Origin: Pelodera strongyloides
Lineage: Eukaryota > Nematoda > Chromadorea > Rhabditida > Rhabditidae
NCBI GenBank assembly: GCA_036852015.1
Contig: JAANDG010000015.1
Location: 1-64,000 of the forward strand
Length of the DNA: 64,000 nucleotides
Reading direction: 5' to 3'
A program made the position numbers and the translations under genes. Of this stretch, positions 23,471 to 38,600 are shown one piece after another. Each line of letters opens with the position of its first letter. Position 1 is the stretch's first letter. The notes under the pieces are model-generated. The model saw nothing but the letters and a program-made list of their open reading frames with translations, had not been told where the DNA came from and searched no databases.

Positions 23471-23583
23471 ATCATTTCAGAAATGTTATATTGAAGGACA
23501 GATGAATTTATCGAAGCTTTTCGAAAAAGCTCAGGCTGAGGAATATGGAGTGGCAATTGTGGAGGGATGGCTTCTAGTCAATG
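23471..23583 (+). CDS. possible upstream first exon, MNLSKLF-type
   Basis: After the acceptor ATCATTTCAG (23471-23480) an ATG at 23502 opens a frame reading MNLSKLFEKAQAEEY and then GVAIVEGWLLVN, ending at a consensus donor (G/GTAAGT) in phase 1. That phase fits the shared gap-2 exon at 47408, but the distance is 24 kb and the phase match has a one in three chance. It could instead be the first exon of another gene. The look is strongly exon-like; only the parent gene is uncertain. Confidence 0.4.
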
Positions 23584-26518
23584 GTAAGTGGAGAAACAGA
23601 CGAAATGTTGAATTTGCTATCAAAATGTTGTACATGCCTTTGCTCCATATAGACGCATAAAGCTAGGCCCACCGCCGTTTTTTTATTGTTAACGTTAAAT
23701 GATGTATTGTAGTGACAAACAATTGTCATTCTCATTGCTTCTCGTTAAAAAAAGCAAAGTAGAGAATATCTAATTAAGCACCCTTTTCCTCTGTTACGTA
23801 TTTTCCTTCAACACTTCTCTATGCTTGCCCAATAGGTAACATCCTGTCAATTTATGAGTAACAGATAAACCGAAAGTTTGTTAATTAGGTGAAAGTAGTC
23901 AGCTCACAACCGACTAATTTTTTCATAAGTTATGATTTTCACGGCGGATTCATCTTGTATTTATCACTAATTGCAATAAGTGCGGTTTGTTGTTGTAAAA
24001 CTTAAAAGTTATGTATTGAAAATATCATGGTCGGTATATGTATGTCGTTGTACAATCCTTGCATGCTATGAAAAGGGGTGCCTGGAATAATATTAAATCG
24101 ATATTCTTTGGTACTGTCTCGGTGGTCATATAATTCTAGTGGACATCCGTTCTAGCTGCAAAGACGCTTAAGAAAAGCCAGGCGTGAAAAGAGCCGTCCT
24201 TCTGTGTATCGAGGAAATGTGTTTGCCCGCTCTATTTGATATTGAGAGTTTGATTGAGAAGAGGGGATCCTATATTGTGGATTGTGTGGATACGGTATAG
24301 CATTCCGTCCCCATTCCCTCTCGATCCAGCACACAACAAGATTGTTGATGGACCTTCATTCTGGAACATTACCAAACTTCTCCTCTACGACTAGAACAAA
24401 GTTCTCATAATAATGTACCCTTGTTCAGGCATTTTAACAAACAACATGTTACCGCTTCAAGGTCTCGCATTGTGGAAATTTTATTCAATATTTTATGTTT
24501 TGCTCCTGGTGAACGTATGTTTGGTCATTTAGAACAGTTATATTACACATGGTCAGTGTGTTCCTTTTCAAGTGTGTTTTGAGTAGTGACAGGTTTTGAT
24601 CTGCCAATGGATCACGATTATTCCACTTCCCCCAGAGCACTTATTATTGTTATTCATTTAAAAGAAGCGTTCCTCTTCGTATCCACTTTCGCGGAAAATA
24701 CAAACATGAGAAAATATGCTGCATTGCTTGGCAATTATTCTAGAATATCTTTGATTATGGTTCTCCGTCGACTTTCATTGTTTTGCGTCATTTATGTCCG
24801 CTACATATGCACTCCACTCGGAAATCGGGCTTGGGAACCTAGGTATTGCGGGCCTTTTCGAGAAGTTCCTTACTCAGCGCAGAATAAAGTAGCTCCAAAT
24901 AGTACATATACATTCAAAATCAATATCATTCATTCTTTGTTGCTAATTATAAACGTAAATTGTGTTTTGCTCCTCCCTAGAACATTTTTACGCAACTGTC
25001 CGATTAAAACAAATACTAGATTAGGTTTCTCGACTCAATATTATAAACTCAGGACTTTTCTTATTCTGAATATTTGAAAACTGATTGTGAGTGCAAATGC
25101 TCGCAAACATACCGTCACTAGTTGCATCTGAAAACTGAATTCGATTCATAGTGATTTTTTGTTAAAAATCAAACCTGAGTACATGTAGCGAAAAAAAAAC
25201 GATTAATCAAAAATAATTTTGGCTCAACTTTTTGCTTTCGAACGTTTCATTTTCGCCAATAACTTGATCTAATTAAAGTCTCGAAATGCAGTACATATAC
25301 CTTGCAGTGTTTTCCTCATTCGAACCATAGCCGTACTGTCATTCCTTGAGGATGGGTTGCGGATGAGTAACAGGCTTGCTTGCATCATTTGTAGGCAAAA
25401 CCTGACCACCGAGGCTAAGGAAAAGCGCTAGTTTGGTTTACCTGACTGTGAGGCAGGCTCTATATGCCCAAATATCTCCGTCTCTGTCCGTCCATCTCGC
25501 TTTCTGTCTCAGTATAGCTAATTTCATCCATCTCACGGGGGATTTACTTTCCTCTTTTCATACGATCCTGTATGCAAATTGAATTGGCTAAAGACCGAGA
25601 ACCGCTTTCAACATCTACAATCGAGAGATCGGTTGCATTTGAATGTGGTTCGCTCATTAATAAGCACGGTCTGTGGCATTGGCTGTCTTTCATTTAGTTA
25701 GGGGAATGTTTGCACACAGTGTTAAAGTTGTTAAAGCGCTTAAAGTATACTTCATTTCTATCATTTTGTTGATGTCGTCGATCAGTATGATCGCAACGGA
25801 AGTTTTTCGTCCAGTGTGTTTGTGTTTTGCATTAGAGCATCGAGAAGAAGCGACGTATGCTTTTGAATCGAAACTTCTTTTCTTTCATCACAATCCTCAA
25901 TATATTTCTCAAAGTATTCCAAAAAATGTTTAGTTGTAATGGCTTTTCCTTTGTCGGTGCAATAGCATGATGTTCACGCCACAGTCTGTTGGCAATAGAA
26001 GCAGCCTTGAGGCTTTGTATGTATAAAGTTCAGCCCCGACAATGATCGCATTCTTGGCTGTCAGGAGGCAATTTGCCGGGTTTCCATTAAAAAACTCTGA
26101 TTTTATGTTCAATACTTGCCGTCGCCGACTTTTGGTATTGTTCATTCCATTTCACTCTTTCACTAAAACATTTTTTCCAAATTACTTCGAACTTCGTAAA
26201 GTTTTCCTACTCCGAATTAGTGTTCGTTTACTTGGGCATGGGTCCTTTCTGCACAGAAATCCACTAGAATCTTTGCGCTTGTCCTGTTATTATATACCGC
26301 AAATTATTAAATCCCTCGATTGATGTAAAAAAACTGAAAATGTTTTCACAATTTCAACCCTAACCTCAAAATAATTGTTTAATAAGTGTGTTTGACTTGA
26401 ACTGAATCACTATGTCCATTATACGCTTATGGATAGATTACTGTAAATGTTTTATTTCTGGTGGAAGTTAACAAGCTTCTGGAAGCTTCTGCCCCAAACA
26501 TATGTGGATAATATTCAG
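23584..26518. other. probable intron or intergenic DNA
   Basis: No in-phase exon was found. A 60-codon minus-strand frame at 24152-24334 (IERANTFPRYTEGRLFSRL near its end) is protein-like but lacks splice support. Confidence 0.4.
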
Positions 26519-26643
26519 AAACCGAGCACTCGTCGATGCCTCATGCGTCGGCTGGAAGGCCCCAGACACTTCCTGGGTGGCATCAAGGCTTCTGTGTGCT
26601 ACGCCCGGATCAATCCAGTCTCATTTGCTATAAAACAGAACAG
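26519..26643 (+). CDS. gap-2: gap-2 alternative N-terminal exon, [14 protein letters not shown]
   Basis: After the acceptor ATATTCAG (ending 26518) an ATG at 26543 reads [17 protein letters not shown] and then [16 protein letters not shown], ending at AG/GTTAGA in phase 2. It cannot join the next downstream exon (26762, phase 0) but joins in phase with the long Ser-rich exon at 29436 ([10 protein letters not shown]). It may be a first exon or follow another upstream exon in phase 0. Confidence 0.5.
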
Positions 26644-29600
26644 GTTAGAACCATCATTGTATATGATGGGGCTTATTTTCCTAGGGAACCAGAAAATACA
26701 TCGTGCCTTTAGGAGGCACGGCGTTAATCCATTATGTAATAGTTCATTGTTGTCATTTCAGCACAGCCTACCATCTAAGAACTTGCCTCGTATACGGTTG
26801 GATGGTGGCACGACGACCTTCCTAAGGCACTGGAAGCTCCCACTTGATCAACCACCAAAGAGACCGAAACTGAACGATTCCAATCGCAAAAATTACCTTG
26901 GAGCTGGGATGTTTAACACGTTGGGCAGAATGACCTCCATCAATGTAAGAGCATTTTTTCATTTGCAGGATTCTCTTGACTTTTTTTTGGATCTTGAATG
27001 AGATGGATTAATTCGATTGTGGTGTAAATGTGACCGTATTCCAGAACGAAGAAGATCGTCTAACGACCGATCGTCTGTCCGCAATCCGCTACTTTTCCAC
27101 TCTCCGCATCTCTCGGAAGAGAAGTGAGTGATCTTTAATTTATTCTCAAGTGCGTTTTCTGTGATCCAAAGTCCAAGACGTCCACCGGAAACAGTGAGGA
27201 GCTACTTTGAATATTCAACTCGGATTGTCAATTTTCTGAATAATTACACTCACCCTATGTTTTTAATGTAGATATAATGTAGGCGATGCCCCAAGCTGTC
27301 TCCAATGGAAATATTTATATCTAGAATCGACTTTTTATTGCATGCTAACCATTTTGTGTGGCCTCCAAACTCATTATATACTAATAATATCATCACTCAA
27401 CACTCCACGAAGAACTCTCTTAAACACTACTCGATATCTATCCACATCTTTCGTCACATTCACAAAATTTACAATTTTATATGTGTTTGGGTAAAAAAAG
27501 ATGAAATGTTCCTCATTTCTGAAGAACATCATTGTCTTGCCTTAGATATGAGCGAAAATCACTTGGGAAATCACTACTTTTCTGAAGGTAAGTTCAAGAA
27601 CTATTTTTTCACAGTTTGTAATTAGCTATCTCGCACACTCCGGACCAAACTACTGTTTTAAACTAGTTTTAAAATGTGTATTTTAATGTACTGGTGTGTA
27701 TTATTTATTTCTGGTAGTTGTGTATTTTAAAGAGTGTATTTTGTAGCACGTATACAATGTAGCACATATAAAAACTAGAGCAGGATAGTATGTATTTGTT
27801 GACATTCGTTGGTAGTCAACTATCTCGTTCTCATTACGTAGTAGCGACCCGCCTGTTTGCTTTTCGTGCCTTTGCTTTTGTTGTTAGCCGATTTACTTTA
27901 CGTATGTTATTGAACATAGCGTACTGATTGTGAGGTGCCAAAATAAGTTGCAACAATACATATAGCAATCTTCTACTTTTCCGGTTTATAGTTCTTTTTA
28001 AAAGAAATAAACAAGAAATGCTCTGATCCTCTCCGGCTGCACAGTATCTACAAACCGTCTGTGCACTGTAAAGTGCTGACACGCTAAGCTGCTGCGTTGT
28101 GCTGAGTTCTTCGAAGAGTATTCTGTAGATCTATTTGTTCAAGAAACCACCCTTCGCGGAAAAATGGCCGTCCAACATTTGTATCACTTTGTTACTGACC
28201 CCCCCCCTTGGTTCCCCAAACACAATTTCCCATAAATATCCCAAGGCCAGTTTAAATGAATCTTCAAGGGAAATCAGGCATTTCACACTTAATATATTTG
28301 AATCATGAATAAAATGGCACACACCTAATTCCCCTATTTCTATGATTGTACAGTAAATTGCCCACACTTTCGGTGCTTCTTTGAAAACAATTCTGTGCCT
28401 CTTTTGCTTTTTTCTATAGGAACAACATGCCAAACTATGCAACCACTACCAAAAATATGTGACTCACAACTTGCTGGAAGTGTTGCCAAAAATGTTCGCA
28501 TTCCCTTTCTATTTACTACTATAAAGATTTTTTCTTTATTGTAGTAAATTATATATTATTATTTTTTCTTTATACTTTTGGATTATATATTATATCTATT
28601 ATAATGATAATCTTTGGCATGGTGAGAATCAAAATGTGAGGGGTGTTTGATTTGTCTAGCCTTGTCATTGGCTGCGCACTAAAAGCTATCCCTGATTTTC
28701 CGTCATATCTACTTTTTTTTGACCAATTTATCGCCCGCGGCTTTTCATCCATTACAGAACATATCTTTAACGAGCCTTTACGACATTCCCACTCAGGCAC
28801 ATTTGAATATTTGAATGTAGAAACATTTGTAGTAAGATTCTTTTGAGAATCTTCCATATTCCATAATTCTAAAGTTCCATAATTTATTACAAAATAAAAA
28901 TATTACACAATAAAAGTATTAGCCACTGAAGTTGTTCAATATGTTAAGATTCTCGATTAGTCCTTATTGTTGCAAGTCGAAAAAATTTAATGCTCCTTTG
29001 ATAGAGATTTTCAATCAAAAGATGCTTTCTATCAGGCAATATCAACGCGGGGATAAGTCATTGCGAAGGGCAAAACAAGCTTTCAGCTAGTCTGCGCAGC
29101 GTTCCTCCTGTTGGAAACACTGACACCTCAACAAAATTTCTGATAATGATAATGATCAAATAACTCAGCCCAATGCTTAAATCGAGCAATGTTCCCTCAC
29201 CGGTACATTCAATGCATAGGCGCTTGGTCTATGAATATTCCCGTCTTGTGCCAATTTTGGCAAGCATATTTCGATAATTTAAGTAGATTTCTTTTCACGG
29301 GTTCTAGAAGATAAAATCTGATATCTCCGTGCTCATCGACATTTCATTACTGAACCTTATCTTTTTTCTTATATCACTCGTGTCGCGTTGTAACATGTGT
29401 TCTTTACTAAATATGAATGGGCTGTTTTTTTGCAGACCAGTATTTCGGAGTATGCGAAATGTCAGCTTCCGTGACGTACAAGAACAACAACAACGATGTG
29501 CTTCTCCCGACTCGTTGAGGAGAGATTCGGTATTTCGTCAGGTGATTAGTCGACATTCACCATCAAGTCAACAGTCGCCAAGTTCATCTCGTGGGGCTCA

Positions 29601-32600
29601 CTCACCAGGCTCCGCCCCCTCAAGTCTTCGGCAATCAATAACAGAACTTGACAGAACCTTATCTGGTGATCGGGAGTATCCTGGTGAGCCTCAGTGGACG
29701 TCGGGTGGCTCTTTTTCCGCGTTGGAACAGTGTCGTAGTCGGACACCGCCCCTCAGCAAGGCACTTGGAACGAAGACTGGGCTGGAAAGGTCCCCATCGC
29801 ACAGTCATACGGTTAGCCAAACCACAAACTACAAAGGCCCCGATAGTCCTCGTCGAAGTAATTCTGAATACTGCAGTTCGCAGTTGTTGTTGAATGGAAA
29901 CTCACGGACAAGTAATCCTCAAAAGGCGGACTATTATCAGCCGAGAATTCTTACATCCAACTACAACACTTTCCGTATTCCCACACGCACAAACTACCGT
30001 ACTATAAACCGAACTCCGTCACAGGTGATTTCGTCATCTACATCCATTGTTGAGCAACAATCACCTAGTGCTTCATCCACTCGCTCAGGAAGAGAATTGA
30101 TAAAACGTTCGGAGCAATCCTCAAAACAGTCAGAACGAGGAGGAACTATGAAGACTATGAATCCCCACCTCACCGATTCCCAACTAATACGAATGGCGAA
30201 GGGCTACTCCGTGAAGGCAGCGAGTAGGGCAGCACTCAACAACACCGGAGATTATCCAAGAGACCACAAGAAAGAATTTGAGAAGAAGAAATCGTTGAGC
30301 AGATCTTGTGATCATCTGGATTCTGTGCGAATAAGGGAATCAAGCAATCCCAATGGGTTTCTGGGAACACTCCGCGAACAATTCACACCCAAATTGCCCC
30401 CAGTGAGAAAGAAACTTACAAGGAGCATATTCGGGGGATCAGCAGCCAGCATTCACAATGAAGGTCGGTTATTTTTATTGAGCTCCCAAAAACAAAACCA
30501 GTCTTTTAAGTAGGTTTGCGTTCGGTTGTTTTTGTTTATGATGATGTTTTACTTCTTGCTATAGTTTGGGAACCTTTTCAAGTGCAGATATGGCTCCATT
30601 TAGCAGAAGCGAAAATACATTCATGGCTCTAGGTAGCATGATATCCTTACACATCATTGTGGTATTAGCTCTTATCATAACAACTTGATTTTATATCCGT
30701 GTTCATCGGTTCGGCTTTTTGTTGTTTTTATTTATTTTTGACTTACTTGACATCTTTTTATTTCTCTCACTTCACTTTTGATCTGATTGACTCCTCTTTT
30801 CATTGTTACGTAAAGATGACCTACATCACCTAATGTGTCCAATATTTTCGATATTTGAAAAAATCTTATAGACAATGAATCAGTAGTTTACGGACAGATT
30901 ATCCGCACTGCACTGGTCACTCACTATTTTCCCTTGTCGTTTTCGTTCGCAAAACGGCTTAGAGATCAGTTTTTTGGGGTGCGACCGGCCCATAAGAGTT
31001 TTGGTTGTTCCCTGAGTGTTTAAACACTTGACGATTGTTCGCCCAGTAGAGGAGAGCTGCCGTGTAGGAAACCCCAGTTTATGGAACTAGATATAGAACC
31101 TGAAAACACTACGAAGATTGTTGGGCAATACAAAAGTTTGTTATTGAACACCTGACATCAAGTATAAGTGTCATGTCGAGTCAAGAAGTGTAGAATCCCA
31201 TGTATAAGATGAACAATTGTAAACAAAACTCCTCAACTTCAAAAAATTTAAATTTTCAATTGGAACAAGTCGAATTTTGCTTTCAAATAAAACCTAAAGA
31301 GTGTCAATATGGTTCAACCAATCGAGTTAATTAGTAGTGAAGTTTAACCCCCAAAATGAGAAATGCTTTGACTTTTCTGTCTTATTCACATTGGCAGTTT
31401 TGCGAAAAAATGCCAACTTCCGCGTGGGACTTAATGCTGCAAATCTTACACTCAATTAAAAATTCGTCCAATGTTTACACGACTCACTTTTTCAAGTAAT
31501 GCTTCCAATTGTTAAGTTAAATAACCTCAAAGCTTATCGCACACTTCAAAACATTGTTTAAATAATTGCATATATGCATATTGTTTGCTTGAAATAAATT
31601 TACGACCCGGTTTTGCAAATGCGAAGAATAGGAATACAAACAAGAAATACGGTGAAAATGCAAGACATGGAGCTGAGTGAGAACTAAAAACTCTGAACAG
31701 CTGTACGCACAAAGTATTAAGATTGTTGACTCTTAGCCTGTTCGCACGATTTTACAGAAATTTTCTTCCACCTCATCTAGTCACTTTTCAAAAGTTTAAA
31801 AGGTTGTACGTTACTCTCCTTTGAAAATGTCTCGTGTTGTTTTGCATTATGGCTTGTGGGTGTGCAGTGAAGCATGAAATGTTGATTGGTCGTTGATAAC
31901 CATGTTCGTTCATCAATAGTGTCTTATCTTATACCCGTTCTATTTTGCATCTTCATTATATCATTTTTTTTCATTATATCATTTTTATAATTATCGCTCA
32001 TATTAACATTTGCTATGCTCTCTTCAATAACTCATTGCCTCCATATTGTGCTTTTCATTCAACTACTAGTGCAATAGTTCTAGTGGTTCGAGACAAGCTC
32101 AAACGTGCTTTTGTTTATTCGTAAGATCTGTGTGTAAGTTGCAAAGAAACTCCAAGTTTTGTAAACAATTTTCATTATTAGCCGGAATTCGTTGCTAGCC
32201 CACAAATGGGTGTATATACCTAGTTCATAATGTTCCAGATCAGCCAGTAAGAACCCACCCGTTGAATTTGAAGTTCTTGAAAATTGTCCTCTGTTTTTAA
32301 TTGTGAGAACCAGTAAGTGGGAACATTGCATGTGTCATTACTTTGAGAGACAGTGAGTATAATTGAGTTCGACTGTTTTCACTCACCGTTAAGGCGAACT
32401 GACGGCTGCTTTTTCTCTGCAAATAGTTCGTAGTTACCCGGAACTGAACCAGGGATAACCGGGATCACCCGCGCCAAAAACCACCACACTGCCACTGCGC
32501 TATGGCGGAAAGATTCTTGATATTAGCTTATAAACTAATAAGGCAAACACGATGGCAGCTTTTACTTGCGTATTATATTTATCAGAGAGAATTTGCTTTT

Positions 32601-35600
32601 AATATTTACAATATAATAATCTTATTATATAAAAGAGCAATGTTTGAGATTTTTTGTTGTCCACTACGAAGTTTCTACGTGTGGGCAGCATTTCGCAACA
32701 CTCAATAAGTCTTATTACATAAGCTTTGGAAGATACGTTTCATCCGTTTCACATAAGTATGCCCATTTTTGGTAGTATCGCTTGTGTAGTCGCTTCAGGC
32801 AGAGATAACTGTTTGGTGTTCTAACAAATGAAAAAAAAATTTCGAGTGGAATTTTAAGTTATTTGGCAATAATAAATCCCTCATAACTCCTAGCATTCTA
32901 CGGAATTTCAAAGTTAGTACTTTTATGGACTTTCGGATAAAATCTGCAGCGTCTAACACCTAAGGTATAATGGCGGTCGGTCGAACTGGCCAAAACTCTT
33001 TTAATGGATTCTCGCGATCGCCATAAATCTCCGTGTCGATTTATCAGAAAACGTTCGCTCCTTACCACCTTGATATGAGTCATAGATTAAGTGGCTCATA
33101 TGTTTTCTGGGTAGAAAAAAGTCTGTTTTTACTAACTTATTTTTTTTTCATTGTACTTTTTTTCCTGCTTTCTTTCACCCATATGAGTCGATCGAAGAAT
33201 TTTTTTCAATATAATAATACGTGTTCTACAATATTTGTTGAACATTGCAAACACGTCTTTTCTCGAAAGCAAATACATATGACAATTTTTGTTGTTCCGC
33301 TCATTTTAGAATAACTATCGTTCTTGAAAACAAGTTTTGAAATCAATTCAAAAAGTAACAATAGGACAGAACTATACATTTTTCACATTAAATTCAGTCG
33401 TCCTGATAATCCCAGCCTTTCATAATTTTCTTGAATATGATCACAAAATTCGATGCAATTCCAGCCAGTAAAATTTACCTAGAATTAATTAATTAATTAT
33501 CATCTATTTCGGCGGGTACAAAAAAAGTGACAAAAAAGCCCAAAAATCTTCATATTGATTACTCGCGGTAGTTGATCATTTTCTATACTCTGACGTTATC
33601 GTTTGAATACTGTATACCACATTATGTTATTGAGGATCTATCACTACCGACAAAAAGCAATTCAACAATCCATTGTTGTACAGCCTGCCTCTTTTCATGT
33701 TAAATGAGCTATCGGTTGCCGTTTTCGGACGTTCAGACGTCCTCTGCGCATTATTAGTTTTCTGACATTCTGACATTCTGACGACTGTCTATTTTTATTT
33801 TATTTTCTGTTGGGGTTTCTTTAAAGCACGGATGCTGCTAGTTGTGAAGCTCAAGGCAGACGAAGGTAACGAACGTAAACGATGGTAATAACAAGATTTA
33901 TCTGCGTATGCGGTAAAATCGGATTTCTAATTTGGCAGACTTACACCACACTGCTTAAATCGCATGATCCTAATCGTCCCATTTTGTCGCTTCCATCTAT
34001 GGGCACCTCTTTCACTCGTTGTCAGAGGAAGTCACTTGGGGATAAATTCATCTTCAATTTCACTTTTCCAAGGATGGAATCCACTTGACTCTATCGCACC
34101 CTCCCATTTATTACGCTTTTTCGTCGACCTCCTCACAACGACCTCTCGTATCCATACATTCTTTCGTTCGACTCCGTAGCCACCCAATCGAGGTTTTATT
34201 CCTCTTTGTGGTAGTTGTGTGAACAGATGCTAGATGCACGCACATCTGCCACAGTTAACGTTTTATTATTTTCCATCCGGAAATTCTAAGTTGTCAGTTT
34301 CATGTGACACACACTAGTATACAAACACGTTGGATACCGTCCCCCGTCCTCCCGCCAACTGACCATTTATTATAATTCTCCATTCTTAATACTTTATTGT
34401 AACCCTCTACCATCAACCAATCAGCTATTAATATAAAACATCGTTTCCTGTGGTTTACCATTAGTTATGTAATAATTACAATACGTAATGCATATGAAAT
34501 AGTCCCAGATGTTTCTGCGCTTTCGATACGCAGCACTTCTCTCCACGGGCACATACTCTTTGTAGGTTAAAAGAGGGAAACTGTCTACCGTGAATTCTTT
34601 GTCTTTGACGGAAACGTCCTTGCAGGGCATCCCGCTGCGTCCCTCTCCAGTCCTTTTTATTCCCTATGCAAATCCGTGAAAATACCTAAGAGACTGAAAA
34701 AGGTGTGGTTTTTTTCCATGAAATGTGCCTCTGCGATCCGAATAACTGACATTCCTGCGATTTTTCAATGACATACATTTTGCTTACCTACAATTCCTTC
34801 GTTCTACACCATGAAACACCTCAAAGCAACTAAGCTCTTGTACAAGTTTGCTTACCGTCGTTTTGTATTTGTGTTGTCGAAAGTATTTTATCTTAAAACT
34901 GTCTCGTGTCACTCAAAGTCGAGCACTAGGCAAAAATCCGCAAAAACTGGAATCTACAAAAGAAAGAGGAAATTGCCCCATTCGTTTTGACTAAGCGTGT
35001 GTAATTGTGAAAACAAGTCAATTTTCCCAGCTATTTAACCGTCGTACAAGTATTATCTGTCTGACTGTAAAGTCAATCCTCTGGAATTATAGACCACACC
35101 AGTGTGATCACCAAAGGCTATTTCTCTTTCTTCTAGCTAATTTATTGCCAAGCCAAAAATTGCGTATTAGTAGTCGGAAATTGCCTCCGTTAAAGGAAGA
35201 CATAATTTACGGAAGGAAGCATAACGAGAATATAGGCAACTCATCCAATAACAACCAATTTCGTTAGGAAGGATAGACGTCCGGTGATTAGTTTCTCCTC
35301 AGCTCTAACCCTCTAATTTGAAAGTCCACGAACATGGATGTATCCACTTCTGGCAACTATATCATAGGAACCTCAAGAAATTTTGTTTATTTCTTTTGGG
35401 CTAGTAGTAGGAAAGGCCGCGCTAATAGTAGGAAAGAAGTCTTTCTGTTTTTTGGAGTTGAACGATGCTTCCTTGTCTCACCAGTCTGTTTTTCCCCGTG
35501 AGTGTCAATATGCAATAAATGTGGCCCTCCTGGTTTTGTGTAACAGCACTCTGTTATGGTGATCAACATGTTTTATGAAGATGATTATCTCCATAATGCA

Positions 35601-38600
35601 TGTATCCCTTCCATCACATAGAAAGAGCACGGTAGATGATGTAAACACAATCACTTGTTTCTTGCGTGTTTCTTTATACTCCTTATAATAAAGAATGGTG
35701 TTTCTTTACTACTCCTTTATATGAAGTAGGGTATTGCAAGCATCAGCAACGTTTCACCAAACGTTCCTCTCATGCAGCTGGTTAAGTATCCAGCGAGGTA
35801 TCATTATTTTGATCCGTGTTTCAAAGCAACGCTTAGTCAAACTATCGTGGTTTCATACTTTCGACATCACGTCTGCAAAACAGGCGCTCCTTGATATTCA
35901 GAATGGTCTTTTGAGGAACTCAAACGCTAAGAAATAAGAAGAGGTGCACAAGTCGTACCTTGTATCATGTTACTCCTAAGAAAACCTCAAATTGGGCCAT
36001 CGTCATCGACTATTTGTCACTCTGATTTATTTGTTTAACTTATGATTCGATGCCAAACATTTGTGCCACACTACTGCTGGAGAAAAAAAACCGGAACTCG
36101 GCATGAAACCCTCTTCCACAATGCCTCATCAGAACCACATTTTATTCGTACCGATGCGAATAAACTCTTATTGAAGAAAAACTGCGTCTATGCTCTTGAG
36201 GGTGCCTTTTAACAACCCTCTCTTCTTCATAGTCATTGAGATGTTCATTAGACGAAAAGCCTAACCAAGTAAACAAAGCAAAGTGGGAAAATCGGAATTA
36301 GTCACACGGAGCCAGGCCGTTCTTCCGCTATGTACGAATTGGATTTTTTTTTTAAATTGTAACAAGCGAATTTTATAATTAAAACTATCATGCAAGCCAA
36401 AATACAGAAAAGCTTTCGCAAGTCCTTAGGTGTCTGTAGCTATTTCGAAGCTCGTGACCAGATTTTCATCCTGAATCACCCTCTTTTTCGCCTCAATGGG
36501 TGGCCAAATATTGTGTTTCTGATGACAGATCTCCCCCATATCTATGGAGAAAGCCTCCACGGTTCAAGATTACTGTTTGCATTAGACGATTTCGATCTAT
36601 TGGCATAGATTGCGAGGATCGCTTAGCACATTCGTGAATGATACTTGGAGCACATATCACCATAGTGTCTACTATATTCACAGCTGATCTTCATATGTTA
36701 TGCCCTTTCGAAATACACAATATTTCTCGGTCGGGAATCTGTGCGGTAGGCTGCTTCTCTCTTTTCACATCTGTTTCACATATGTTTTTGCTAACATTTG
36801 CTTCTTTGATTTTTCCATCGATATTTGCCTACTTTAATTTCTTGTGAGTTTACTACAGTGTTATACCGCAGATTACCAACATTTTCTCTTGTGGTAGTGT
36901 ATAATTTTCTTTCCCCGAAATTTGTTCCGCCCTTCATATGCTGCATTTTATAGATTGCAACTCGTGTATCTATCTTTCATTGTTCTAAGAAAGATAATGA
37001 AGACAGATTCTAGGTTATCGGCCGATATATTCCGGTACATATGGTTGTTTATCTTAAAAGCTTCCCGGAATTATTTTTTTTCGGCTGCTTTGGAAAAAAT
37101 GAGTGTAAGGGAGATGATTGACAGGATATAATGATGAGCTTTTCATTGGGAAAAGAAAGAGAGAGTATAGAAAGGATATCTCTGGGTTTTTGGGTTATCA
37201 AGTGACAAATGAAAAATATGAGTGCTTTGCCCTCCAGGCGTGTACTTCAATCCGCCATCTCATCCTTGTTTTTTTCTTTGGGATTTTCTTATTGTACATA
37301 CCATTTCTTTTATACAGTTTGCTGAACCTGCGTTTAGTTTAGTTTATTTTGTCACTGATTGCTTTGATATGTAACTCTCGTGTGCGCTGAGCAAATAATT
37401 ACTTCACCAAAGTAAACTTTGTTATGAAAAACAAAACTTCAGAGCTTGTGGAAATTAAACTAACATCGAAATGCTAACAACGGGAATGGTCGAGGATTTC
37501 ACACCGTCCAGATATGGAAGCGTCAGAGGTAAGTCCTCACCACGATATTGATATCATCGATTTTGAATCAATGTTAAATTTAGACACTTTGTTTTGTAAT
37601 ATGTAGGCACAATGTGAAAGTTGGACCACCGGACTATGGCAATGTTACTTTTCTAAATTTCTAACCAACCGCTTCGCTTTCAACTAGAGATCACGTGTAT
37701 TATTAGGATATCATATGACTAATTTGCATCTTTGGCGGTCTCTGATCCTAGCCCTATCTTGAAATGTCTTGAATACTGGTTCAAAGCACTTGTTTCCTAA
37801 ATATTTTTGGTCCCATTTTCTCTTTTCTTCTTTTTTAAATAATAAAAATTTATATAAGTCTGAAAAAAGGAATCAGTGCTGAAATTAACTCGACAACATA
37901 AATAACGAGAATTTGCTATGATTCCAGCTTTCGAATGGCTTGAGAAGATTTTTGGAACAAACACCTTTAATCAAAGCTCACTTAAAATTAGTAAAACCTT
38001 ATAAAGGCGTCTAATGAGACCAGTCGAACCCTTTACTCTGTGGGACCTGGTTATTATTTTCTCGCTTACCTTGTTATTTTGTACTTGTCGTTTTTTTCGA
38101 TAAACATTTATGAATAGTCATCATGAAACATGCGAGAGTGAAAAATATTGAGCTAACCATAAGTGTGCAGATCAAAAATACGATGCAACGGTGAGCAAAT
38201 AATACCGACTCCGTTTGTTTTTAACCCTAAAAGATGCAACCTAAAAACTAAAAAAAAGGGCTTCGAAATAGAGAAAAACAAGCGGTAATTTGTTTGTATG
38301 AGCGCATTTGGAATGCAAACTCTATTGAGTCACATATTTCTTTGCAATGCCGTTCAGCTCCAGTTTTCGTTTATTCGCAATGACCTAAGAATGTAAGATA
38401 TCATGTGTCGACAAGAGATAATCGCAAGGTTTTCCCCAAATCTCACTGTACACCAGAATGAGATCTTTTCTCCTCCCAACTATCTATCATTTTTGGCGCT
38501 TGACAAACGAACAAGTTCTGCCCTTGATCGTCAAAAAAAGCTCCAGATTTCTTTGCTGAAAATATTTGCGTTGGCGTCCCGCAGATTATGCTCAAGGTTA

